From contig NZ_CP184360.1 in assembly GCF_048595755.1 (NCBI RefSeq), forward strand, positions 2,914,001 to 2,978,000: a stretch of DNA of 64,000 bases. Direction: 5' to 3'. The position numbers and the translations under genes were made by a program. The notes under the pieces are model-generated. The model was not told where the DNA came from and made no database searches. It saw nothing but the letters and a program-made list of their open reading frames with translations. Source of the DNA: Luteococcus sp048595755. Lineage in GTDB: Bacteria; Actinomycetota; Actinomycetes; Propionibacteriales; Propionibacteriaceae. This document shows, piece after piece, positions 48,885-57,416 of this stretch; the first letter of the stretch is position 1, and every line of letters starts with the position of its first letter.

Positions 48885-48890
48885 CAAGAT
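48885..48890 (+). promoter_or_regulatory. -10-like box of pgm
   Basis: CAAGAT, then six bases (GGAGCC), then the ATG at 48897. A GGAG is present but only two bases from the start, so the leaderless reading is preferred. Confidence 0.35.
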
Positions 48891-48896
48891 GGAGCC

Positions 48897-50534
<1,638 letters not shown>

Positions 50535-50550
50535 ACGACCACCGCAGACA

Positions 50551-50591
50551 GCGCAAGGCCCCGGCAGGTTCGACCTTCCGGGGCCTTGCGC
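50551..50591. terminator. bidirectional hairpin terminator between pgm and the PH-domain gene
   Basis: A 14-bp GC-rich stem (50551-50564 with 50578-50591). The 13-nt loop contains a further AGGT/ACCT pairing. It lies 16 nt after the pgm stop and 13 nt before the convergent stop. Confidence 0.85.
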
Positions 50592-50604
50592 GGTGTCTGG
50601 GGAT

Positions 50605-51153
50605 TCAGTCCTCGAAGTCCTCGTCGTCGAACTCCGCGGCCTTGAGCTGGGCGCGCAGACCCGCCCGCTGGATGACCCGCTGGATCGTCAGGTCGCGCTG
50701 CTCCGGGCGCCCCACGTAGCGAATGTCGCGCAGTCCCTGGTCCTGGGCGGCCGACTCGAAGACGAAGTGGCCGTAGCCGAGGATGCGGCCCAGGAAGGGC
50801 TGGAAGACGGAGATGTCGAGGATTCGGGTCATCGGCATGGTGGCCAGGTGCTGGTCGAGCACCCCATGGACCCGGAAGACGCGCATGTTGGTGATGACGA
50901 AGCGGTCCATGAACTGCAGGTGGATCAGCACCATGCAGTAGCCGAAGAGCGCCAGCCCGGCCACCAAGGCCAGCCACCAGAAGGGGCCGAGGACGGCCAT
51001 GTTCCAGAACACGGCCATGCACAGCACCAGTCCCAGGGACGGGGGCACCACCGTCACCCAGTGCTTGGCCACCTCGTCGATGATGAACTCGCCTTGGTCC
51101 ACCAGCAGGTGGCGGTCCACCTCGGGGGCAAGGAAGCGGGAGAGCCGGCTCAT
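50605..51153 (-). CDS. bacterial PH-domain (bPH2/DUF304) membrane protein
   Basis: A 182-residue protein with two hydrophobic helices at about 35-77 (VVPPSLGLVLCMAVFWNM, WWLALVAGLALFGYCMVLI), then a bacterial PH domain: DRFVITNMRVFRVHGVLDQHLATMPMTRILDISV is the typical YdbS/DUF304 core, followed by GYGHFVFESA. The C-terminus is acidic (DDEDFED). Function is unknown. A GGGGGAG box stands five bases before the ATG at 51153. The gene for a 48-residue membrane protein lies 34 nt upstream on the same strand. Confidence 0.88.
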   Translation of the reverse strand: MSRLSRFLAPEVDRHLLVDQGEFIIDEVAKHWVTVVPPSLGLVLCMAVFWNMAVLGPFWWLALVAGLALFGYCMVLIHLQFMDRFVITNMRVFRVHGVLDQHLATMPMTRILDISVFQPFLGRILGYGHFVFESAAQDQGLRDIRYVGRPEQRDLTIQRVIQRAGLRAQLKAAEFDDEDFED

Positions 51154-51187
51154 GCCGCTCCCCCGTCGACAGGCAACTGCGGGTGGA

Positions 51188-51334
51188 TCAACCCGCCAGA
51201 GCCTGGAAGAGTCGCTGGATGGCGCTCACCACGGACTTCACGCCAGCGGCGAATTCCTCGGGCTGCGTGGCGATGTAGTAGATGATGAAGGCGATCACCA
51301 GCGTCCACAAGATCTTCTTGGCCCACTCGGGCAT
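51188..51334 (-). CDS. 48-residue single-helix membrane protein
   Basis: A small protein with one hydrophobic helix at about 6-24 (KKILWTLVIAFIIYYIATQP) followed by an amphipathic helix (FAAGVKSVVSAIQRLFQAL). The ATG at 51334 has a strong GAGGAGA box seven bases upstream, which decides the start against a much longer frame. Function unknown; the close PH-domain neighbour suggests co-expression at the membrane. Confidence 0.7.
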   Translation of the reverse strand: MPEWAKKILWTLVIAFIIYYIATQPEEFAAGVKSVVSAIQRLFQALAG

Positions 51335-51354
51335 GTGCGTCTCCTCAAAGGTGT

Positions 51355-51366
51355 GACCCGCGGGTC
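51355..51366. repeat. 12-nt perfect palindrome upstream of the 48-residue protein gene
   Basis: GACCCGCGGGTC, 20 nt upstream of the 48-residue protein start, inside the 226-nt region between two divergent genes (51335-51560). It could be an operator. Nothing else in this region is convincing apart from the epimerase -10 box. Confidence 0.3.
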
Positions 51367-51548
51367 GTGGGGAAGTTTCGCGGCCTGGACACATTGCAAA
51401 CCAGCATCCAGTCAGGTCAACTATGCCGCACATGGGGCTTCCCGCGCAGCAGGGCACGCGCGAGTCTGCAGCATGACTGCATGGTGAGCAGCTGGTGAAG
51501 GTTGCGCCAAAGCCCACCCCGACCCTGTGGTCAGACCAGGGCTCGTGC

Positions 51549-51554
51549 AAGTAT
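51549..51554 (+). promoter_or_regulatory. -10-like box of methylmalonyl-CoA epimerase
   Basis: AAGTAT, then six bases to the ATG at 51561; no Shine-Dalgarno sequence. Confidence 0.35.
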
Positions 51555-51560
51555 TGAGCC

Positions 51561-52010
51561 ATGGACAACAGCGATCTCTTCATCTGCATCGACCACGTCG
51601 GTCTGGCCGTTCCCGACCTCGACGAGGCCATCAAGTTCCACACCGAGAAGCTTGGCTTCCGCGTCCTCCACCAGGAGGTCAACGAGGAGCAGGGCGTGGC
51701 CGAGGCCATGCTGGGCACCGGCACCCAGCAGCCCGAGAGCGCCCAGATCCAGCTGCTCGCCCCGCTGAACGACGACTCCACCATCGCCAAGTGGCTCGGC
51801 CGCAACGGCGGACCCGGCATGCAGCAGCTGTGCTACCGCGTTGCCGACATCGACGCCGTCTGCGCCACCCTGCGCGAGCGCGGCCTGCGCCTGCTCTACC
51901 CCGAGCCCAAGACCGGCACCGGTGGCGCCCGCATCAACTTCGTGCACCCCAAGGATGCCGGTGGCGTGCTGCTGGAGCTGACCCAGCCCCCGGCCGAGGC
52001 GAGCCACTGA
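51561..52010 (+). CDS. mce: methylmalonyl-CoA epimerase
   Basis: A 149-residue vicinal-oxygen-chelate metalloenzyme epimerising (2S)- and (2R)-methylmalonyl-CoA, needed in the Wood-Werkman propionate cycle together with the B12-dependent mutase. The N-terminus DLFICIDHVGLAVPDLDEA, IQLLAPLNDDSTIAKWL, the DIDAVCATLRERG helix, LLYPEPKTGTGGARINFVHPK and the metal Glu in VLLELTQ closely match the Propionibacterium shermanii enzyme (148 residues). It is followed by a clear hairpin terminator. Confidence 0.95.
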   Translation: MDNSDLFICIDHVGLAVPDLDEAIKFHTEKLGFRVLHQEVNEEQGVAEAMLGTGTQQPESAQIQLLAPLNDDSTIAKWLGRNGGPGMQQLCYRVADIDAVCATLRERGLRLLYPEPKTGTGGARINFVHPKDAGGVLLELTQPPAEASH

Positions 52011-52045
52011 TCCACCCGGCACCGGCACGGCGTCGGTTCCCGCAC

Positions 52046-52079
52046 GACGGTGGTGTTCCCTGCGGGAAGCACCACCGTC
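52046..52079 (+). terminator. hairpin terminator after mce
   Basis: GACGGTGGTG pairs with CACCACCGTC, extended by TTCCC/GGGAA with one bulged G, loop TGC. It is 36 nt after the mce stop and ends 20 nt before the -10 box of the next gene. Confidence 0.75.
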
Positions 52080-52098
52080 TTGCGTATTCACGCATTGG

Positions 52099-52104
52099 TA
52101 ACCT
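52099..52104 (+). promoter_or_regulatory. -10 box of the coiled-coil gene (leaderless configuration)
   Basis: TAACCT, then seven bases to the GTG at 52112; it decides this start within a much longer open frame. Confidence 0.5.
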
Positions 52105-52111
52105 GTCCCTC

Positions 52112-53434
52112 GTGAGCGACTACTACGACGACGACCAGGTGTACAACGAGGAAACGGGCCTCAACCTGTTCGACGACTCCGCCTCGGTGGCCGGAGCCTT
52201 CCCCAAGGCGATGATGGGCTACGACCGGGCCTCCGTCGACAACTATGTGCGCGAGATCGAGATGCAACTCTCGACGCTCAAACAGCTCACCCGGCACCTG
52301 CGTCGAGAGGCCGCCGCGGCCGCCCGCACCGCCGGCACCACCGACTTCACCCGCCTGGGAGCCCACGCCACCGGCATCCTGCGCTCGGCGGAGGCCCAGG
52401 GCAAGGACCTGGTGCAGAAGGCGGAACTGGAGGCCGAACGCATCAAGGAGGAAGGCCGCCGCGTCGCCGCCGACCTGCGCGCCAATGCCCAGTCGGAGGC
52501 CGACGACATCCGCGTGGCCGGCATGGCGAATCTGCGCAGGCTGCGCGAGGAACTCGACACCGAGGCCAAGCAGACCCTCGAGAAGGCCCGCGAGGAGGCC
52601 CAGAGCATCGTCGCCGCCGCCACGCGCCAAGCCGAGGCGGTCGTCTCCGAGGCCCAGCAGAAGGCTCAGGCCCTGCTGCAGGAGGCCGAGGTGCACTCGG
52701 CCAGCTCCATCCACGAGGCCGACAAGCAGGCAGCCACCCTGGTGCTGGAGGCCCGCACCCAGGCCGAGGAGATCGTCGCGGACGCCCAGCGCCGATTCGA
52801 CGAGGCCCATGAGAAGACCACTGCCCTGCTGGCCGAGGCCACTCGCCATCACGAGCAGTCCACGGCGCTCATCACCGAGGAGAACGAGCAGGCCCAGCAG
52901 ATCCGGGCAGCGGCACTGGCCGATGCCGAACAGATCAAGGTGGAGGCCGCCACCGACGCCGAGGCGACCCTTGCCGCAGCGCGACGTCAGGCCGGCATGA
53001 TGAAGGACCGCTTGGAGGAGCAGTACGCCTGGCGCAAGGAGCAGCTCGAGCGCGAGGTGGGCGCCCTGCTCAGCCGCAAGCAGTCCGTGGTGGCCCAGCT
53101 GTCGAACCTGCGGCAGCTCGCCGGCGACTCCGCACTCGACTTCCCCGACGAGGACCCCTTCGGCACATCGGATCCTCGCGAGTCCCTGGCCTCCCAGAGC
53201 GTGGATCAGCAGTCGGCCCAGGAGCAGCCGCTGGAGGAGTCCGTCGAGATCAAGGAGACCCACGAGACCGCGGCCCAGGATGACGCGCACCAGGCTGACG
53301 CGCACCAGGCCGAAGCGGTCCAGGATGACGCGACGCAGGAGCTGACCACCACTCTTCCGGCTGAGGAAGAGACCCGGATCATCAGTGGCACCGACGCCGA
53401 AGACACCACTGTGGTCCAACCAGAACGGCACTGA
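52112..53434 (+). CDS. DivIVA/Scy-like long coiled-coil protein
   Basis: A 440-residue cytoskeletal-type protein. Residues about 28-55 (FPKAMMGYDRASVDNYVREIEMQ) resemble the DivIVA N-terminal domain that senses curved membrane. Residues about 60-345 are an almost unbroken, Ala/Glu/Gln-rich coiled coil with repeating AEA-x-x-ILxEA-like units. The last 95 residues form an acidic, low-complexity tail with repeated DDAHQADAHQAEA. In Streptomyces the polar-growth scaffolds Scy and FilP are, as I recall, encoded beside methylmalonyl-CoA epimerase, which supports homology by position. A role in cell pole or division organisation is inference. Confidence 0.78.
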   Translation: MSDYYDDDQVYNEETGLNLFDDSASVAGAFPKAMMGYDRASVDNYVREIEMQLSTLKQLTRHLRREAAAAARTAGTTDFTRLGAHATGILRSAEAQGKDLVQKAELEAERIKEEGRRVAADLRANAQSEADDIRVAGMANLRRLREELDTEAKQTLEKAREEAQSIVAAATRQAEAVVSEAQQKAQALLQEAEVHSASSIHEADKQAATLVLEARTQAEEIVADAQRRFDEAHEKTTALLAEATRHHEQSTALITEENEQAQQIRAAALADAEQIKVEAATDAEATLAAARRQAGMMKDRLEEQYAWRKEQLEREVGALLSRKQSVVAQLSNLRQLAGDSALDFPDEDPFGTSDPRESLASQSVDQQSAQEQPLEESVEIKETHETAAQDDAHQADAHQAEAVQDDATQELTTTLPAEEETRIISGTDAEDTTVVQPERH

Positions 53435-53452
53435 CAAGGGCACGTGCGGCCC

Positions 53453-53534
53453 TTCACCAAGGGTTCACCTTTTCCTTCCTGAGAAGGATTTGGCGAACTC
53501 CAAGGGTTGTCCCCGAACTCACCCGGGGTTCACC
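53453..53534 (+). promoter_or_regulatory. PHO-box-like direct repeats upstream of the secreted phosphoesterase
   Basis: Hexamers TTCACC at 53453 and 53464, and TTGTCC, CTCACC, TTCACC at 53507, 53518 and 53529, are each spaced exactly 11 nt within their group. Direct repeats of GTTCACC-type units with 11-nt period are the Streptomyces PhoP binding site. The last unit overlaps where the -35 of the TAGCGT promoter should lie, the usual place for an activator. Binding by a PhoP orthologue is inference. Confidence 0.6.
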
Positions 53535-53554
53535 CGCGGCCCCGGCCTCGGACA

Positions 53555-53560
53555 TAGCGT
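53555..53560 (+). promoter_or_regulatory. -10 box of the phosphoesterase gene
   Basis: TAGCGT 44 nt upstream of the ATG at 53604; unlike many neighbours this gene has a leader and a strong AGGAGAAG ribosome binding site (53592-53599). Confidence 0.5.
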
Positions 53561-53603
53561 CGTACATGGCAGGACTCCTACCCACCCCCTCAGGAGAAGA
53601 ACC

Positions 53604-55448
53604 ATGACGAAGTACGTACGCACCAACCGCAACCCGCTGCTGGCCGGCATCGGGATCACGGCCGCCCTTGGCCTGTGCCTCAGCCCGGCCGTCTCGGCCG
53701 AGGCACGCCCCGCCGAGAAGTCGCCCCGCCAGACCGTGACCGACGCCTACACCGGTCACGTCGAGGTGGTGCGCGGCACCCCCGAGAAGGCCGACGTGCT
53801 CAAGGGCACCGTCTTCAACGACCGTAACCAGGACTCCAAGCAGGACCGCGGCGAGAAGGGCATCGCCGGTGTCACCGTCTCCAACGGTCGCGACGTCGTC
53901 ACCACCGACGGCAAGGGCCGCTATGAGCTGCCCGCCTTCGAGAACATGACCGTCTTCGTCACCCAGCCCGCCGGATGGCAGGTGCCGGTCGACGAGAACA
54001 TGATCGCCCAGTTCAGCTACACCCACCTGCCCAAGGGCTCCCCCGACGAGCTGAAGTTCGGCGGGCTGGAGCCCACCGGTCCCCTGCCCAAGGCCGTCAA
54101 CTTCCCGCTGGCCAAGTCGAAGCAGACCGCCAAGGCGCAGCAGAACTGCCCGATCGCCTCGGACACCCAGATCTACAACCTCAAGGAGCGCGGCTACGCC
54201 CGTGAGGGAGCGGTCAAGGACCTGATGGAGCGCACCGACTACGCCGCCTGCGGCATCCTGCTGCTGGGTGACAACGTGGGCGACGACCTCTCGCTCAATG
54301 ACGCCCTGAAGGATCTCTACAAGCACGCCAACGGCCCGGTCCGTACCGTCATGGGCAACCACGACATGGACTACGACGCCACCTCCGACGCGCACTCCAA
54401 TGACACCTACCGCCGCGACTTCGGGCCCGGCTACTACTCCTACGACGTGGGCCAGGCCCACTTCGTGGTGCTCGACTCGATCGAGTACCCCAAGCCCGGT
54501 GGCAAGGCCCGTCAGTACAACGAGAAGATCAGCCAGGAGCAGCTCGACTGGCTGGCCAAGGACCTGGCCAATGTTCCCAAGAACAAGAAGGTCATCGTTG
54601 CCACCCACGCCCCGATCGTCGACCACCGCTTCGTGATCGTCGACAATGCCGCCGAGCTGTACAAGGTCCTGGAGGGCCGTGACGTCGTCACCGTCGGTGG
54701 CCACACCCACACGCTGGAGCACCTCAATGCCGGCGGCACCCGCCCCGAGTGGGCCAAGGACGGCGTGACCAAGCTGCCCTTCACCCAGCTCATCGCCGGC
54801 GCGGTCTCGGGCGGCTGGTACGGCGGCGGCCTGGATTCCGAGGGCCTGCCCTATGCCTTCGCTCCCGATGGCTCGCGCCCGGGTGTGATGACCCTGAACC
54901 TGGACGGCAACAGCCTGCGCGAGCGCTACACCGTGCGCGGCGAGTCCGAGCAGGAGCAGATGGGTCTTGGCCTCAACACGCCGCACTGGCGTGACTGGGC
55001 CGAGAAGGCCCAGGCCTGGCAGAAGGCCAAGAAGGTCGGCGAGATGCCCGAACTGGGTGACGAGCGCATGGTGACCCGCTCCGAGCTTGCCTCGGGCGAG
55101 AGCTGGCTGATGACCAACTTCTACGCCGGTTCCGAGAAGGCCCGCGTCGAGGTCTCCATCGATGGCGGCAAGAGCGTTCCCGCCGTGCACACCCAGCCCA
55201 ACCAGGGCGAGGAACTGCGCAAGGGCTGGGAGTACTCCGACACCTTCGCGGCCACCCGCAGCCTGATGACCAGCGGCAATGTGCCCCAGTCGGGCTCGAA
55301 CATCTGGCGTCTGCCCCTGCCGGAGAACCTGGCCAAGGGCACCCACCAGGCCGAGGTCACCGGCACTGACGAGTACGGGCGCAGCTTCACCAAGACGCTG
55401 CGCTTCACCGTGGTCGACGAGCGTCCCAGCCTCGAGACCAAGAAGTGA
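53604..55448 (+). CDS. secreted calcineurin-like metallophosphoesterase
   Basis: A 614-residue exported protein. Residues 1-33 are a signal peptide (basic start, hydrophobic core GIGITAALGLCLS, cleavage near AVSA-EA). Residues about 62-115 form an SdrD-B/carboxypeptidase-regulatory-like beta domain (KGTVFNDRNQDSKQDRGEKG). The catalytic domain has GDNVGDD, GNHD (251-254), ATHAPI and GGHTH (365-369) metal ligands; the first motif is SDTQ where many relatives have DxH. A C-terminal beta domain (about 470-610) follows. The substrate is unknown; the PHO-box-like promoter suggests phosphate scavenging. It sits between the coiled-coil gene and nucS and looks like an accessory insertion. Confidence 0.88.
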   Translation: MTKYVRTNRNPLLAGIGITAALGLCLSPAVSAEARPAEKSPRQTVTDAYTGHVEVVRGTPEKADVLKGTVFNDRNQDSKQDRGEKGIAGVTVSNGRDVVTTDGKGRYELPAFENMTVFVTQPAGWQVPVDENMIAQFSYTHLPKGSPDELKFGGLEPTGPLPKAVNFPLAKSKQTAKAQQNCPIASDTQIYNLKERGYAREGAVKDLMERTDYAACGILLLGDNVGDDLSLNDALKDLYKHANGPVRTVMGNHDMDYDATSDAHSNDTYRRDFGPGYYSYDVGQAHFVVLDSIEYPKPGGKARQYNEKISQEQLDWLAKDLANVPKNKKVIVATHAPIVDHRFVIVDNAAELYKVLEGRDVVTVGGHTHTLEHLNAGGTRPEWAKDGVTKLPFTQLIAGAVSGGWYGGGLDSEGLPYAFAPDGSRPGVMTLNLDGNSLRERYTVRGESEQEQMGLGLNTPHWRDWAEKAQAWQKAKKVGEMPELGDERMVTRSELASGESWLMTNFYAGSEKARVEVSIDGGKSVPAVHTQPNQGEELRKGWEYSDTFAATRSLMTSGNVPQSGSNIWRLPLPENLAKGTHQAEVTGTDEYGRSFTKTLRFTVVDERPSLETKK

Positions 55449-55482
55449 GCTGAACGCCGCTCACCGGCATCAGTACAAGAAC

Positions 55483-55521
55483 GGGGCGGGCCCCGGTGGA
55501 CGATCCACCGGGGCCCGGCCC
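55483..55521. terminator. bidirectional hairpin terminator between the phosphoesterase gene and nucS
   Basis: A perfect 13-bp core stem (55488-55500 with 55504-55516, loop CGA), extended outwards with one bulge. It lies 34 nt after one stop and 18 nt before the other. Confidence 0.85.
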
Positions 55522-55539
55522 ATGCCCTGCCATCCGAGC

Positions 55540-56256
55540 TCAGAACAGACGGTCCTCCGGATTGTCCAGCCCACGCAGCTCGTCATAGTTCACCGTGACG
55601 CAGCTGATCCCCCGGTCGGTCGCCAAGGTTCGTGCCTGGGGCTTGATCTGCTGGGCGGCGAAGACGCCCGAGACCGGGCTCATCAGCGGGTCGCGATTCA
55701 TCAACTCCAGGTAGCGCGTCAACTGCTCCACGCCGTCGATCTCACCGCGCCGCTTCACCTCCACGGCCACGTACTGTCCCTCGTCATTGCGCAGCAACAG
55801 GTCGACGGGGCCGATCGGCGTGTAGTACTCACGCTGCACCAGCTGCCAGCCCTCCCCGAAGGTGGTGGGGTTCTCGGCCAGCAGGGCCTGCAGGTGTGCC
55901 TCGACGCCATCCTTCTGCAGGCCCGGATCCACTCCGAAGTCGTGCTCGGCGTCGTAGTAGATCTGCCCGATCGAGATCTGCAGGGTGTCCCCCTGCGGTC
56001 CCTTGACCTCCCAGACCTGGGTGATCTGGGAGTCGATGTCCTGGGTGGTGGCGGCCACGTCGGTCCCCGGCAAGACCTCCTGCACCGTCATGGTGCACGG
56101 TGGGCTCATCCAGTTCAGCGGTTTGTAGGCACGATCGTCGGCATGGATCGAGACCGACGTGTCGGCCTTGACCATGATGAGTCGCTTCGCCATGGGAAGA
56201 TGGGCCGTCAGTCGACCGGCGTAGTCGACCTGGCACTGGGCAATCACCAAACGCAC
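55540..56256 (-). CDS. nucS: mismatch-specific endonuclease NucS/EndoMS
   Basis: A 238-residue endonuclease central to the MutS/MutL-independent mismatch repair of actinobacteria. VDYAGRLTAHLP, DDRAYKPLNWMSPPC, GVDPGLQKDGVEAHLQALLAE, GPVDLLLRNDEG, the catalytic core VAVEVKRRGEIDGVEQLTRYLEL and QIKPQARTLATDRG are all intact; the C-terminal RLF is the beta-clamp binding motif. I choose the GTG at 56256 (family start RLVIA) because TAGGTT lies exactly six bases upstream; the GTG at 56262 would abut that box. It is divergent from the zinc-ribbon gene with 30 nt between starts. Confidence 0.95.
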   Translation of the reverse strand: MRLVIAQCQVDYAGRLTAHLPMAKRLIMVKADTSVSIHADDRAYKPLNWMSPPCTMTVQEVLPGTDVAATTQDIDSQITQVWEVKGPQGDTLQISIGQIYYDAEHDFGVDPGLQKDGVEAHLQALLAENPTTFGEGWQLVQREYYTPIGPVDLLLRNDEGQYVAVEVKRRGEIDGVEQLTRYLELMNRDPLMSPVSGVFAAQQIKPQARTLATDRGISCVTVNYDELRGLDNPEDRLF

Positions 56257-56262
56257 CTGCAC

Positions 56263-56280
56263 AACCTACCCCGCTAGGGT
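56263..56280. promoter_or_regulatory. back-to-back leaderless promoters of nucS and the zinc-ribbon gene
   Basis: TAGGTT on the minus strand (56263-56268, six nt before the nucS GTG) and TAGGGT on the plus strand (56275-56280, six nt before the GTG at 56287) are separated by only six bases. Both polymerases would have to bind overlapping DNA, with each -35 region inside the other gene. Confidence 0.5.
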
Positions 56281-56286
56281 TGGGGC

Positions 56287-56565
56287 GTGGCAAAGCGACC
56301 GAGCAAGCATCTGCGTCCGCCCCGCCCGCTGAACGCCGGACACGCGACCCGAGCGGTCAAGTCGGACGGGAGCTGGGTGGTGCGCACCATTCCCGGCAAT
56401 CGGGCCCTGAAGCACTACACCTGCCCTGGCTGCCACCGCACCATTGCTCCGGGAACCCCCCACGTGGTCGCCTGGCCCGCCGCACCGACCGGCTTCAACC
56501 AGGCGGCCTCACCGGCCGACGAACGCCGCCACTGGCACTCCGGATGTTGGAACAGGAAGCACTGA
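56287..56565 (+). CDS. small zinc-ribbon-like protein
   Basis: A 92-residue basic protein (start AKRPSKHLRPPRPLNAG). CPGCHRTIAPGTPH around residue 46 and HWHSGCWNRKH at the end give a Cys/His set fit for one zinc ion, resembling an HNH-like or zinc-ribbon fold. Similar small proteins lie beside nucS in many actinobacteria. Function is unknown; a nucleic-acid-binding role is inference. Its TGA shares one base with the ATG of the following hydrolase (TGATG). Confidence 0.75.
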   Translation: MAKRPSKHLRPPRPLNAGHATRAVKSDGSWVVRTIPGNRALKHYTCPGCHRTIAPGTPHVVAWPAAPTGFNQAASPADERRHWHSGCWNRKH

Positions 56566-57359
56566 TGACACTCCCCCAGCTGCACACCAGCACGATTGGA
56601 GACGGCCCGGCCCGGGTCGTCTTCGTCCATGGCCTGTTCGGACAGGGCAAGAACTTCACGACCATCGCCAAGGCGATCGGCGATCTGGCCACCTCCACCT
56701 TGGTCGACCTGCCCAACCACGGGCGCTCGCAATGGACCGACAGCATCGACTATCCAGACATGGCCCAGGCCCTGGCCGGCGTGCTGCGCCAGATCGACCG
56801 GCCAGTCTGCCTGGTGGGTCACTCCATGGGTGGCAAGGTGGTGATGCGCACCGCCCTGGACTTCCCCGAGCTGGTGGAACGGCTGGTGGTGGTCGACATC
56901 TCCCCCAGCGAGGGTCTGGGCAGCAGCTTCGGGCCCCTCTTCGAGGCGATGCAGTCACTCGACCTGGAAGGTCTGGAAAGCCGCCGGGACGCCGACCGGA
57001 TCCTTGGCCAGGGCATCCCCAATGACACGGTGCGTGGCTTCCTGATGCAGAACCTGCGCCACGAACCGGGCGCCGACGGACAGCGTCACTGGCGCTGGCA
57101 GATGAACCTGGACCTGTTGCAGCGCGAGCTCGACCACGGCATCTCCAGTTGGCCCGACACCGACGCCAGTTACGACGGCCGAGTGCTGTGGGTGGCTGGA
57201 GAGAAGTCCGGCTATGTGCGCGAGGACGCAGCACCCACGATGCGTCGCCTCTTCCCCCGTTATGTGCAGGTGACGGTGAAGGATGCCGGGCACTGGGTGC
57301 ACTCGGAACAGCCCGAGGCCTTCATCGCGACGCTGCGGCACTTCCTCCAGCTGAGCTGA
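56565..57359 (+). CDS. alpha/beta-fold hydrolase
   Basis: A 264-residue alpha/beta hydrolase. VFVHGLFGQGKNF is the oxyanion-hole region, the nucleophile Ser is in GHSMGGKV (about residue 88), the acid is likely the Asp in the VVDISPS or a later segment, and the catalytic His is in AGHWVHSEQP near the C-terminus. It most resembles YbfF/ABHD11-type esterases; the substrate is unknown. It is coupled to the zinc-ribbon gene by a one-base overlap and has AGGAAG upstream. Confidence 0.88.
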   Translation: MTLPQLHTSTIGDGPARVVFVHGLFGQGKNFTTIAKAIGDLATSTLVDLPNHGRSQWTDSIDYPDMAQALAGVLRQIDRPVCLVGHSMGGKVVMRTALDFPELVERLVVVDISPSEGLGSSFGPLFEAMQSLDLEGLESRRDADRILGQGIPNDTVRGFLMQNLRHEPGADGQRHWRWQMNLDLLQRELDHGISSWPDTDASYDGRVLWVAGEKSGYVREDAAPTMRRLFPRYVQVTVKDAGHWVHSEQPEAFIATLRHFLQLS

Positions 57360-57380
57360 GAGCCCCAGCACGCGTGATCG

Positions 57381-57411
57381 TCCAGCAGGCCCGGTCTTCC
57401 AGCAGGCCCGG
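57381..57411. repeat. 14-nt direct repeat between convergent genes
   Basis: TCCAGCAGGCCCGG occurs at 57381-57394 and 57398-57411 in the 57-nt gap between the hydrolase and the cyclophilin gene. No strong hairpin terminator is seen here, unlike the other convergent pairs. Confidence 0.5.
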
Positions 57412-57416
57412 GCTCG

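Noticed and set aside
57360..57416. A terminator between the hydrolase and the cyclophilin gene
   Set aside because: Only a direct repeat and short GC pairings are seen; no stem comparable with those at the other convergent pairs.
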